Shown here piece after piece: positions 37,594-47,215 of a DNA stretch of 64,000 nt. The position numbers and the translations under genes were made by a program. The notes under the pieces are model-generated. The model was given only the letters and a program-made list of their open reading frames with translations. It was not told the origin of the DNA and ran no database searches. The DNA is from Opitutales bacterium (lineage in GTDB: Bacteria; Verrucomicrobiota; Verrucomicrobiia; Opitutales; Oceanipulchritudinaceae): assembly GCA_016932335.1 (NCBI GenBank), contig JAFGCZ010000006.1:186001-250000 (forward strand), given 5' to 3'. Position 1 is the stretch's first letter. Each line of letters starts with the position of its first letter.

Positions 37594-40215
37594 ATGCGTT
37601 TAAAGCTCTTTCAACCACTCACTTTTGTGCTTTGCCTGTGCGCTTTGTCTCCTCTGCTCCACGCACAGATGGCATCTCAGGATGTAGTTCCCATGGTGGC
37701 TCCCGATTCCGGTTATCCGATCGAGGATCAAACCACTTTGAACTGGCAGGTGCTTTCCGCTAGGCAGGCTATTCGCGAGGGGTTCCCAGCTATTGCCATG
37801 CAGATTCTCGGAGAGGTGCTCTCCAGGGCTGATATATCAACTTCTCTAAGGGACTCCCTCTCTCTGGATTTCGCCACTGCAGCGATTGCCGATAGCCATT
37901 ATGGCGAAGCTTTTGCCGTGTTGCGCGATTTCAGCACCCCCGAAGCGCCGCGCTTTCAACTCCTTATGGGGCTCATCGAATACGAGATCGATTCTTCCGA
38001 GGCCGCAGAGCACCGCCTCAACGCCATTTCCCCGGATATGCTCTCCGGCGAAGACCTCTCCTGGTTCCACCTGCTGCAATTTCTCCTGCTGGATGAGGAG
38101 GGTGATTTGGAGGAGGCATCTGCCGCCTATCAGCGGGCTGTTGACTTGGCTTCGACTTCTGCCTTGCGTTCCTATTTCGAGTTGCTGCGTATGCGCAACC
38201 AGCTCAAGCACCTTGATGTCGACGAAAACATCATCACCGATTTACGGCAGAAACTTTCCGATATGCAGGGTCAGCGCGGTGCTTTCGATACCGCCCGCCT
38301 GCTCGCCGTAGCTCTCGTTCAGAGCGGCAAGCCGGACGATGCAATTGATTTGATCGAGAATCAACTTCGCTATATCGGTGTGCAGGAGGCCGACCTGCGA
38401 TCTCAATTTTACCTTCTACTTGGGCTTATTCACGGGGAAAATTCCGGCCGCGGGCGTATCGCTCTGCAGCAGATTCTGCTCGATGACTATGCCACCCGTC
38501 AGCAGCAGGAAATGGCCCTGGAACTCCTTGCAGGTGCCTCCATCGACGGAGATGAATCCGGCTCCTTTATGGATTTCCTGAACGACTTGCTGGCCCGCGA
38601 GAAACCGCATCCGCTTGCCGATAAACTGCTCATCTTCCGCTGCCGCCTGCAGCTCACCGCCAATCGCCTGGATGAGGCAGAGGCAGATTCCAGGCAGGTG
38701 CTGGAGCAATACCCGGGGTCTTACCAGGTGGAGGATGCCATTCGTATTTTGGCTTATCTCTCCTGGAAACGAGAACCTCACCAATACCGCACTGCGGCAA
38801 ATTACCTCACCCAGCTGCGCACCCGTATTTTCAATGCCGAAGAGCGCGCCCGGCTTGGGGTGCTCGCCGCAGACTGCCTTTTCCTCAATGGCGACTACGC
38901 CAGTGCAGCCGATGCCTATGGCCTGGTCTTGCGCGAAGGCAACATCCTCTTCCCCGGTTCGGTGCTCTATCAGCAGATTTTGTCTGAACTGCGTGCCGGG
39001 CGCATCGAACGGGCTATGGAAGAACTGGACCGCGAGGACAACGAGCTTATCGTCGATGTCGAAAACCGCTGGAGAGCCGAGTGGAATCTGGTGCAGACCC
39101 TGCGTTCATATGGGCGTGAGGAGGAGGCCTTTACCCGTATACACCGCCTCCTCGACTCCGGCAATACTCTGACCATGCCGGCCATGCTGCGGCTCCGGCT
39201 GATGTGGTTGGAAATCCAGCTTTCAGTGCAAATGCGTAATGTAGAGGAAACCCCCGCTCAGGTAGATGCTCTTCTTGCCCTTCTTGGCTCGATGGACGAT
39301 TCCGCGCTTCCCGAAACGCAGCGCTCTCAGATTTTGGCCAATACCTTGCTCTTGAAAGCCGAAGCCCTCTATATTCGAGATCAAACGGAGGAAGGAGCGG
39401 TTATTTTTGAATCTCTGCGCAAAGATTATCCGCAGTCGGAGGCCACAGCCCTTTCTTACCTGTTGGAAGCCCGCTACCTGGTAGCCTCTGGCAATACCGT
39501 GGACGCTCAGCGGCTGCTCATCGCACTGGTTGATGGGTTGCCCAGGAGCAAGTATGCCCCAATTGCACTTTGGGAAGCTGCCCTGAATGCTGAGCTGCGC
39601 GGGACCAATTCTACCTATCAGGAGGCGATTTCCCTACTCGAACGCCTGATTCGCGAATATCCTAAAACCAGCCTTACCTATCAGGCTCGTCTGAAACAAG
39701 CCGACCTCTCCCGCCGACTCAACGATTTTGGTACCGCTCTCATCATATATGAGGACCTCATCAATACCTATCCGGACCACCCCGACAGAATGCGTGCCGA
39801 GCTGAACCGGGCAGACTGTTACCTTGCCCAATCCGGGCAAATTCCCGCTCGCAGAGAAAACGCAATTGCCATCTATGAGAAACTGGTCGATGTCTCTACC
39901 GCCTCTGTCGATATGCGTATCGAAGCTGGCTATAAATGGGCCTATGCTGTCGATCAATCTGGTGAATATGAGCGTGCCAGCTCGCTCTACTGGATGATTA
40001 TTCACCGTGTTATCGATTCCCAACAGCAGTTATCGGAAATGGGGCCTCAAGGCCGCTACTGGCTTTCCCGTGCCATTATGGCGCTTGGTTCTCTGCTCGA
40101 AAACGGCCGCCGCTACGATGAAGCCCGTAAAATTTACGCTTATGTCCGTCGCTACGACCTGCCCGGTCAAAGGCTCGCTCTCTCTCGCTTGGAGCGCCTG
40201 GACTCCCCTAAATAA
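37594..40215 (+). CDS. Large periplasmic TPR-repeat protein
   Basis: Signal peptide MRLKLFQPLTFVLCLCALSPLLHAQ; many TPR-like units. Confidence 0.85.
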   Translation: MRLKLFQPLTFVLCLCALSPLLHAQMASQDVVPMVAPDSGYPIEDQTTLNWQVLSARQAIREGFPAIAMQILGEVLSRADISTSLRDSLSLDFATAAIADSHYGEAFAVLRDFSTPEAPRFQLLMGLIEYEIDSSEAAEHRLNAISPDMLSGEDLSWFHLLQFLLLDEEGDLEEASAAYQRAVDLASTSALRSYFELLRMRNQLKHLDVDENIITDLRQKLSDMQGQRGAFDTARLLAVALVQSGKPDDAIDLIENQLRYIGVQEADLRSQFYLLLGLIHGENSGRGRIALQQILLDDYATRQQQEMALELLAGASIDGDESGSFMDFLNDLLAREKPHPLADKLLIFRCRLQLTANRLDEAEADSRQVLEQYPGSYQVEDAIRILAYLSWKREPHQYRTAANYLTQLRTRIFNAEERARLGVLAADCLFLNGDYASAADAYGLVLREGNILFPGSVLYQQILSELRAGRIERAMEELDREDNELIVDVENRWRAEWNLVQTLRSYGREEEAFTRIHRLLDSGNTLTMPAMLRLRLMWLEIQLSVQMRNVEETPAQVDALLALLGSMDDSALPETQRSQILANTLLLKAEALYIRDQTEEGAVIFESLRKDYPQSEATALSYLLEARYLVASGNTVDAQRLLIALVDGLPRSKYAPIALWEAALNAELRGTNSTYQEAISLLERLIREYPKTSLTYQARLKQADLSRRLNDFGTALIIYEDLINTYPDHPDRMRAELNRADCYLAQSGQIPARRENAIAIYEKLVDVSTASVDMRIEAGYKWAYAVDQSGEYERASSLYWMIIHRVIDSQQQLSEMGPQGRYWLSRAIMALGSLLENGRRYDEARKIYAYVRRYDLPGQRLALSRLERLDSPK

Positions 40216-40268
40216 GGTTTTCCTTTTCAACCGTAGTTAAAGCATATTTAATATACACCCTTTTCTGA

Positions 40269-40970
40269 ATGGACTTTTTAGATTCAACTCTGATCGAACG
40301 TGGTGGCCCGGTTATGTGGCCATTGCTGCTCTTAAGCCTCTTTGGGTTTACGCTTTTTGTCGAACGCACCCTATACCTGCACAAAGGCCAAATCCGCTCC
40401 AATGATTTTATCAGCGGCATTAAAAACCTACTCCGCAAAGGCCGACTTATCGAAGCCCTGACCGTTTGCGAGGAAACTCCCGGGCCTGTGGCGGCCGTTC
40501 TCAAATCCGCACTGCTCCATCACGACCAAGGGGAGGACGCCATGCGAGGGGCTATCCAGAGTGCCGCCGTTGTCGAAATCCCCACTCTCGAACGTAGAGT
40601 AGGTACGCTTGAGGCCATTGCCCGTGTAGCGCCGCTTTTTGGCCTGTTGGGAACCATTATGGGCTTGGGGAATGCCTTTTTTGAGCTACAAAAAGCCGGT
40701 GCCTATGCCAATGTGGGCATCCTTAGTTCTGGATTTGGCGATGCTCTCATTACTACAGCCACCGGTTTGGCTATCTCTGCCATGTCCTATCTTGCCTACC
40801 ACTTTTTACACGGTCGCGTGCGTGCACTGGTTCACGATATGGAATATGCCGGCCATGATATTCTTATGTTTTTTCTGCGGGAACTTCCCGACAGTAGTAA
40901 GCAGGCACTGATGCGTGATGCACAGGCGGAGCAGGCTGCTGCTCCATCACAACCCGTTTCCAGGGACTGA
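40269..40970 (+). CDS. exbB: MotA/TolQ/ExbB proton channel family protein
   Basis: TLEAIARVAPLFGLLGTIMGLGNAFFELQKAG..DALITTATGLAISAMSYLAYH. Confidence 0.9.
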   Translation: MDFLDSTLIERGGPVMWPLLLLSLFGFTLFVERTLYLHKGQIRSNDFISGIKNLLRKGRLIEALTVCEETPGPVAAVLKSALLHHDQGEDAMRGAIQSAAVVEIPTLERRVGTLEAIARVAPLFGLLGTIMGLGNAFFELQKAGAYANVGILSSGFGDALITTATGLAISAMSYLAYHFLHGRVRALVHDMEYAGHDILMFFLRELPDSSKQALMRDAQAEQAAAPSQPVSRD

Positions 40971-40975
40971 TCGCT

Positions 40976-41512
40976 ATGCCCGTAAAATCCTTCACCAGAC
41001 CGCTCAATCTGCGTCGCTTGCTTCGCGAACCGAAACGAGAGTTCAACCTGCTCCCATTCCTCGACCTGTGTATCATCGCTCTCTTCTTCGGTATGCACAG
41101 CACCCGCTTTATGTTTGCCCCCGGAATTACCATTGATCTGGCTTCTGCCGAGCGCAGCAGCCTTAGCGGTGTGCCAACCGCTGCCGTGTTGACGGTACTC
41201 CCGGCTGCTGAAGTGACTTCCGTAGACGAAAAAGGAGACGCTATTCCTCCCAGCCTGCGTAAGAACCCCCTCAACCGCGTGCTCTTCGAAGGCGAAATCT
41301 TTACCGTTGATATCCTCAAAGAAAAATTTTCCGCCTACATGCAGCGCCACAATCTGGAGCAGCCGGTGCTCTTGGTTAAAGCCGATAAAGGCGTTTCCGT
41401 GGAGCAGCTTATGGCAATTTTCGACAATGCCCGCGATTCCGGATTCTATGGCGTGCAGCTGGCCGCCGAAGAAACCACTCTGCAGGATCCTTTTCTGAAA
41501 AAACTCCCCTGA
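40976..41512 (+). CDS. exbD: ExbD/TolR-family biopolymer transport protein
   Basis: FNLLPFLDLCIIALFF TM with Asp; QPVLLVKADKGVSVEQLMAIFDNARDSGFYGVQLA. Confidence 0.85.
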   Translation: MPVKSFTRPLNLRRLLREPKREFNLLPFLDLCIIALFFGMHSTRFMFAPGITIDLASAERSSLSGVPTAAVLTVLPAAEVTSVDEKGDAIPPSLRKNPLNRVLFEGEIFTVDILKEKFSAYMQRHNLEQPVLLVKADKGVSVEQLMAIFDNARDSGFYGVQLAAEETTLQDPFLKKLP

Positions 41513-41513
41513 T

Positions 41514-42251
41514 ATGTCCGCCTCCGGTAAAAAGCTCAGACGCAGGCTCTTTCTATTGCCTCTCTTTATCCTCGGCATTGCCGTGCATATCGTCGGTTTT
41601 ATTTGTCTGCGCATGGTTCCCTATCCAGAACCGTCGGAGGGCTTTCGAGATCCTTTTGTCCGCTTTATCGGCGACAGCAATGTTGCAGGCCATCCTGTGA
41701 TGCAGGAACAGGCCGTTCTCTTCGACAGTGCGCCCCTTTTTCTCCCCACAAAATGGAACACCGCCGGGGTTTTTTCCGAGGTAAATATTGCCGATGTGCA
41801 AACGCCTCTCTTCGGCCTCTATGAGGAACAGATTACCTTAAATGAGGACACCCTTTCTCCGGCGGCCAGCTATGTCGCCTTTTCCCGTCCCGACATTACC
41901 AATGTGCTCGGCGAAAGCAGCTTTCCGGCATTGCGCTACTTTGGGCGAAAACCGGATCCACTCAGTGAATCGGTGTCATCGGCCGATATGATTTTGCAGG
42001 ATATGATGACCGGGCAAACGCTTTCAGGTGGAACTTTACCGCAGGAGATACAAGAATCCATCTACGCTGTCGACGCCTCTTATTCCGAATGGCTGGTACA
42101 CGCTGATGTCTCCGGCGTAGTCGGCCAACCCATGCGCTTGAAGGGATCCGGTAATATAGAGGTCGATCACAGTATTCGCAACTTCCTGCAGGATGGGCAC
42201 TTTATAAAACCTCTCCAGATCGGGTATTTTCATGTTGTCATTGGCCCATAG
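41514..42251 (+). CDS. Divergent TonB-like protein (putative)
   Basis: N-terminal TM; C-terminus resembles TonB-C (SGNIEVDHSIRNFLQDGHFIKPLQIGYFHVVIGP); follows exbBD. Confidence 0.5.
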   Translation: MSASGKKLRRRLFLLPLFILGIAVHIVGFICLRMVPYPEPSEGFRDPFVRFIGDSNVAGHPVMQEQAVLFDSAPLFLPTKWNTAGVFSEVNIADVQTPLFGLYEEQITLNEDTLSPAASYVAFSRPDITNVLGESSFPALRYFGRKPDPLSESVSSADMILQDMMTGQTLSGGTLPQEIQESIYAVDASYSEWLVHADVSGVVGQPMRLKGSGNIEVDHSIRNFLQDGHFIKPLQIGYFHVVIGP

Positions 42252-42337
42252 ACGCTTCAATGTCTCCTTCTTCCCGCTGAAAGACTCCTGCTTCTGTTTT
42301 TGTGAAAAGAAATTTAAGCAAAAGTGCAAAAATATAG

Positions 42338-42366
42338 TTGACGCTGGAAAATCACCGTCCCATATT
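42338..42366 (+). promoter_or_regulatory. Sigma-70-type promoter for tRNA-Thr/tuf
   Basis: TTGACG - 17 nt - CATATT, about 50 bp upstream of tRNA-Thr. Confidence 0.65.
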
Positions 42367-42416
42367 TCCCCACTTTGTTTTCCCCTCCGTGGAGGAAACG
42401 CTTCTTTGAAGATAAT

Positions 42417-42492
<76 letters not shown>

Positions 42493-42555
42493 TCTTAATA
42501 CTTTAACTAACATAAATATCAAACCTGACAGTAACCTGTCTAACAATCCGCAAAC

Positions 42556-43746
42556 ATGCCCAAAGAAACATTCGAACGCACCAAACCCCACGTCAATGTA
42601 GGGACCATCGGCCACATTGACCATGGTAAAACTACACTGACAACTTCTATCCTCAAGGTTCAGAGCGATAAGGGTCTGGCCGAATTCAAGTCCTATGCTG
42701 ACATTGCTAAGGGCGGCACCGTTCGTGACGAAACGAAGACAGTTACTATTGCTGTGGCTCACGTTGAGTACGAAAGCAACAAACGTCACTACGCTCACGT
42801 TGACTGCCCCGGACACGCAGACTTTGTTAAGAACATGATTACGGGTGCTGCCCAGATGGACGGCGCTATCCTCGTAGTTTCTGCTGCTGACGGTCCTATG
42901 CCGCAGACTCGCGAGCACATCCTTTTGGCTCGTCAGGTTGGTGTTCCTCAAATCGTTGTTTTCCTCAACAAGTGCGACCTCCTCGACGACGAAGAGCTCC
43001 TTGAACTCGTTGAAATGGAAGTCCGCGACCTCCTTTCTAAGTATGACTACGATGGTGACAATATCCGCATCATCCGTGGCTCTGCGACCGGCGCTATTGA
43101 AGGTGAACAAAAGTGGGTTGACGCTATCGGCGAACTCATGGACGCCATCGACGAAGAAATCGCTGAACCTGAGCGCGATATCGACAAGCCCTTCCTTATG
43201 AGTGTTGAAGACGTGTTCTCCATCACAGGTCGTGGCACGGTTGCTACCGGTCGTATCGAACGTGGTGTTATCAAGGTTGGTGAAGAAGTTCAGATCGTTG
43301 GCCTCGGTTCTCAGGCCAAGACCGTCTGCACCGGTGTTGAAATGTTCCGCAAGCTGCTTCCTCAGGGCCAGGCCGGCGACAATGTTGGTCTCCTCCTCCG
43401 TGGTATTGCCAAGGAAGACATTCAGCGCGGTCACGTTATCGCCAAGACCGGCTCCATCAAGCCACACACTAAGGCCAAGGCCGAAATCTACGTCCTTACC
43501 AAGGATGAAGGTGGCCGCCACACTCCGTTCTTCAACGGATACCGTCCTCAGTTCTACTTCCGCACAACCGACGTTACTGGTAGCCTGACTCTGGCCGCCG
43601 GTGTTGAGATGGTTATGCCCGGTGATAACCTTTCCTGCGAAATCGAATTGCAGAAGGAAATCGCTATGGAACCCGGTCAGCGCTTCGCTATCCGCGAAGG
43701 TGGCCGCACCATCGGTGCCGGTCGTGTAACTGAAATTATCGCTTAA
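42556..43746 (+). CDS. tuf: Translation elongation factor Tu (atypical switch I)
   Basis: [63 protein letters not shown]. Confidence 0.97.
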   Translation: MPKETFERTKPHVNVGTIGHIDHGKTTLTTSILKVQSDKGLAEFKSYADIAKGGTVRDETKTVTIAVAHVEYESNKRHYAHVDCPGHADFVKNMITGAAQMDGAILVVSAADGPMPQTREHILLARQVGVPQIVVFLNKCDLLDDEELLELVEMEVRDLLSKYDYDGDNIRIIRGSATGAIEGEQKWVDAIGELMDAIDEEIAEPERDIDKPFLMSVEDVFSITGRGTVATGRIERGVIKVGEEVQIVGLGSQAKTVCTGVEMFRKLLPQGQAGDNVGLLLRGIAKEDIQRGHVIAKTGSIKPHTKAKAEIYVLTKDEGGRHTPFFNGYRPQFYFRTTDVTGSLTLAAGVEMVMPGDNLSCEIELQKEIAMEPGQRFAIREGGRTIGAGRVTEIIA

Positions 43747-43771
43747 GTTACTTTTGCTTTTTAATGGCCTT

Positions 43772-43798
43772 GCCGGAAGCTCTTTGTGAGCTTCCGGC
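43772..43798 (+). other. Stem-loop between tuf and tRNA-Trp (processing site or weak terminator)
   Basis: GCCGGAAGCTC/GAGCTTCCGGC, 5-nt loop; no clean T-tract. Confidence 0.75.
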
Positions 43799-43819
43799 TT
43801 GACCATTTCTTTCTGAAGT

Positions 43820-43895
<76 letters not shown>

Positions 43896-43939
43896 CTTCA
43901 GAAAACAATGCAAGCGTAAAACGTTAAACTCTTATACAA

Positions 43940-44143
43940 ATGGCCAATCCATTTCGCAAAATCCGCCACTTCTATGGGGAGACTGTCACAGAGCTTAGAA
44001 AAGCCTCCTGGCCCACTCGCTCCGAGCTGAAAAGCAATACCGTCGTCGTCCTTATAGCTATTTTCCTCTTCGGTGGATATATCTGTCTGGCCGATTTTTG
44101 CGTTTATAACTGGGTCCAGCTCCTCACTTCTCTGGTGCGCTGA
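43940..44143 (+). CDS. secE: Preprotein translocase subunit SecE
   Basis: ETVTELRKASWPTRSELKSNTVVVLI; before nusG. Confidence 0.93.
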   Translation: MANPFRKIRHFYGETVTELRKASWPTRSELKSNTVVVLIAIFLFGGYICLADFCVYNWVQLLTSLVR

Positions 44144-44151
44144 CCTGATTT

Positions 44152-44748
44152 ATGGATTGGAAAAGTCTCCGAATGAGTACAGAAAACACTATGGCTAATG
44201 GCCTTTGGTATGTCGTCCAGACCCTCTCGAATGCTGAGCAAAAGGTAAAGCGTTTCATCGAACGCCAGCTCGCTTTTGAGGAGCTCGAGGACTATATCTA
44301 CGAAGTGCTCATGCCCACGGAAGTTGTTTCCGAGGTTAAAGGAGGCAAAAAATCCCAGAAGACTCGCAAGTTGTATCCTGGCTATGTGTTCATCCATATG
44401 CGTCTTTACGATGAGGATGGAAAGCTTCTCCAGAAGCCTTGGTATTTCGTCAATGGCACCGAAGGTGTTATTGGTTTTGTGGGTGGAAATCGTCCTACGG
44501 CCCTTAAGGACAGCGAAATTAAACGCATCCTTTCACAGGTTGCAGAGGCCGAGGGTAAGGAAGTTCCTAAAGTTCAATACGAAGTCGGCGAGGAAGTCAA
44601 AATCACCGATGGACCTTTCCTCAATCTCAATGGTCGCATCGACGAGATCGACCCTGATGCAGGTAAGCTCAAAGTATCCGTTTCCATCTTCGGCCGCTTT
44701 ACTCCGGTTACTCTGGAATACTGGCAGGTGGAACGCATCACTGAATAA
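44152..44748 (+). CDS. nusG: Transcription termination/antitermination factor NusG (start ambiguous; ATG at 44173 also possible)
   Basis: GLWYVVQTLSNAEQKVKRFIE, YPGYVFIHM, GPFLNLNGRIDEID. Confidence 0.95.
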   Translation: MDWKSLRMSTENTMANGLWYVVQTLSNAEQKVKRFIERQLAFEELEDYIYEVLMPTEVVSEVKGGKKSQKTRKLYPGYVFIHMRLYDEDGKLLQKPWYFVNGTEGVIGFVGGNRPTALKDSEIKRILSQVAEAEGKEVPKVQYEVGEEVKITDGPFLNLNGRIDEIDPDAGKLKVSVSIFGRFTPVTLEYWQVERITE

Positions 44749-44789
44749 CTTTTAATTTAAAACCACACAGCTCAGGAATAGTTTAAGCC

Positions 44790-45215
44790 ATGGCTAAGAA
44801 AGTCACAGGAATTATCAAATTGCAGTTGCCCGCCGGTTCGGCAAATCCGGCTCCTCCGGTTGGTCCGGCTCTGGGTGCTGCCGGCGTTAACATCATGGCC
44901 TTCTGTAAGGACTTCAACGCTCGTACCAAGGATCAGTCCGGCACTATTCTGCCGACAGTGATCACGGTTTACGCAGACCGTTCGTTTTCCTTCATCACGA
45001 AGAGCCCGCCAGCTTCCGAATTGCTCAAGAAGGCTGCCAAGGTAGCCAAGGGCTCCGGCGTTCCCAACCGCGACAAAATCGGTAAGGTAACCAAAGCCCA
45101 GGTCAAGGAAATCGCTCAAACCAAATTCGAAGACCTCAATGCACGCTCCATCGAAGCAGCTATGCTGATCATCGAAGGTTCCGCTCGCTCTATGGGGATC
45201 ACTGTCGAAGACTGA
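44790..45215 (+). CDS. rplK: 50S ribosomal protein L11
   Basis: [36 protein letters not shown]. Confidence 0.98.
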   Translation: MAKKVTGIIKLQLPAGSANPAPPVGPALGAAGVNIMAFCKDFNARTKDQSGTILPTVITVYADRSFSFITKSPPASELLKKAAKVAKGSGVPNRDKIGKVTKAQVKEIAQTKFEDLNARSIEAAMLIIEGSARSMGITVED

Positions 45216-45281
45216 GCTCCTGACTCACCTCTTTTTTCAACCAATTCTTATTAACACCAATACACGGGAAGGGAGTTTGCC

Positions 45282-45974
45282 ATGAAATTAAAAAGCAAAC
45301 GTTATAATACCGCCCGGGAACAGGTGGACTCTTTGGAGCGCTTCGAGCTCGCCGACGCTGTCGCTAAGCTCGCTCAGTTCCCCAAGGCTAAGTTTGACGA
45401 AACCGTCGAATTGTCCATCCATCTCGGAGTGGATCCACGCCAAAGCAGCCAGATGGTTCGCGGCATCGTCAATCTGCCCAAGGGCAGCGGTAAGAAAGTT
45501 CGCGTTATCGCCTTCACTGAAAGTCCTGAACTCGCTCTCGAGGCAGGTGCTGAAGAAGCCGGTATGGACGAACTCATGAACAAAATTCAAGGCGGATGGC
45601 TCGACTTCGACATCGCCGTGGCCACTCCTTCTGCCATGAAGGAAGTCCGTAAGCTCGCTCGCGTGCTCGGTCCCCGTGGTTTGATGCCTAACCCTAAGAG
45701 CGGCACCGTCAGCGAAGATGTGGCAGCTGCTATTAAGGACATCAAACTCGGCGGTCGCGTTGAATTCAAAATGGACAAAACCGCAAACATCGGCGTTATC
45801 GTCGGTAAGCGCAGTCACAGCGAAGCGGACCTCGTGGAAAACATCCACGCAGTTATCGATGCTATCGCCAAGGCTCGCCCGGAAAACCTCAAAGGGAAAT
45901 ATGTTTGCAGCATGGCCGTCTCATCTACGATGAGCCCCAGCGTCAAACTTGCTTCCACCCTCTACAACTTCTAA
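45282..45974 (+). CDS. rplA: 50S ribosomal protein L1
   Basis: [46 protein letters not shown]. Confidence 0.98.
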   Translation: MKLKSKRYNTAREQVDSLERFELADAVAKLAQFPKAKFDETVELSIHLGVDPRQSSQMVRGIVNLPKGSGKKVRVIAFTESPELALEAGAEEAGMDELMNKIQGGWLDFDIAVATPSAMKEVRKLARVLGPRGLMPNPKSGTVSEDVAAAIKDIKLGGRVEFKMDKTANIGVIVGKRSHSEADLVENIHAVIDAIAKARPENLKGKYVCSMAVSSTMSPSVKLASTLYNF

Positions 45975-45985
45975 GGGTTCCTACG

Positions 45986-46498
45986 ATGCAGACAGAAAAA
46001 CAATATTTCATTAAGGAAGTCGGCAGCCACCTGGATAAATCCTCCTACTGCCTGATTACCGACTACACCGGCATCACCGTAGAAGAAGTAGAAGGTCTCC
46101 GCATCAAGCTTGAAAAAGTTGGCGCAGAGTTCCACGTTGTTAAGAACCGTATTCTTAAGATCGCTGCTCAGGAACGTGAGTTCCCTGAAATGGCTGAATG
46201 GCTCACCGGCCAGACTGCCATTATCGTCGGCGGTGAGAACCCCAGCGAATCCATCAAAATCCTCGAAGGTTTCATCAAGGAGAAAAAGAAGGTTTCCATC
46301 AAAGGCGGTGTTCTCGACAAGAAGCTCCTCTCCGAAGCCGAAGTTTCCGATCTGGGCAAGCTGCCCTCTCTCGAAGTTCTCCGTGCACAGCTCTTGGGTA
46401 CCCTCAATGCTCCTGCACAGCAGACCGTTACGGTGCTCATGGGGGTTCCCCAGGCCATCGTCAACATCCTCAAGAACTACGAAGAAAAGCTTGGCTAA
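45986..46498 (+). CDS. rplJ: 50S ribosomal protein L10
   Basis: Start reassigned to ATG 45986 (MQTEKQYFIKEV); YCLITDYTGITVEEVEGLRIKLEKVGAEFHVVKNRILKIA. Confidence 0.95.
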   Translation: MQTEKQYFIKEVGSHLDKSSYCLITDYTGITVEEVEGLRIKLEKVGAEFHVVKNRILKIAAQEREFPEMAEWLTGQTAIIVGGENPSESIKILEGFIKEKKKVSIKGGVLDKKLLSEAEVSDLGKLPSLEVLRAQLLGTLNAPAQQTVTVLMGVPQAIVNILKNYEEKLG

Positions 46499-46570
46499 TC
46501 TTTCTATTTGCTCCTTCCGATTTCCGGCGCGAGCAAACCTTTTCACAAAAAATCAACATTAACCACCAAA

Positions 46571-46628
46571 TACCGGGTAGGGGGAACCTTCCCTTAAATG
46601 TTCGATCTACGATCTGCGCTAACCGGTA
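46571..46628 (+). promoter_or_regulatory. Structured RNA element upstream of rplL
   Basis: TACCGGGTAG/CTAACCGGTA outer stem (one mismatch) abutting the SD; inner GGGAA/TTCCC hairpin. Confidence 0.55.
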
Positions 46629-46639
46629 AGGAGGAAAAA

Positions 46640-47023
46640 ATGGCTATTACTAAAGAAGAAGTTATCGAATGGCTGTCCAGCCAGACTGTTCTCGAAATCG
46701 CTGGTCTCGTTAAAGACCTCGAAGAAAAATGGGGCGTTTCCGCTGCTGCTCCCGTTGCTGCTATGCCCGTAGCTGTTGCTGCCGGTGCCGCTGCTGAAGC
46801 TGCTGAAGAAAAGACCGAATTCGACGTTATCCTGAAATCCTTCGGAGCTAACAAGATCGGTGTTATTAAGGAAATCCGCGGTATCACTGGTCTCGGCCTC
46901 AAGGAAGCTAAAGACCTCGTTGAAGGTGCTCCCAAGGCTGTCAAGGAAGCGACCACCAAGGAAGACGCCGAAGATATCAAGAAGAAGCTCGAAGCCGCTG
47001 GCGCTGAAGTCGAAATTAAGTAA
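46640..47023 (+). CDS. rplL: 50S ribosomal protein L7/L12
   Basis: [47 protein letters not shown] upstream of ATG 46640. Confidence 0.98.
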   Translation: MAITKEEVIEWLSSQTVLEIAGLVKDLEEKWGVSAAAPVAAMPVAVAAGAAAEAAEEKTEFDVILKSFGANKIGVIKEIRGITGLGLKEAKDLVEGAPKAVKEATTKEDAEDIKKKLEAAGAEVEIK

Positions 47024-47058
47024 CTCTGGACACTTCATTCGAGATTTATCCTATTTTC

Positions 47059-47091
47059 GCCAGAGAGGTTCTGCTACAGAGCCTCTCTGGC
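47059..47091 (+). other. 15-bp hairpin in the rplL-rpoB intergenic RNA
   Basis: GCCAGAGAGGTTCTG-CTA-CAGAGCCTCTCTGGC, all 15 positions pair (one GU); no T-tract. Confidence 0.85.
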
Positions 47092-47215
47092 TTCCCACGT
47101 ACTCTTTGTCATTCACCGGCAAGGATTCGTCGTGCTTCGTAGCTCTCTGCTCGCGAGGTACCACGAATCTTTGTTTCCAGGCATTTAAGCCTTAACCTTC
47201 TCATACGTATTCATC

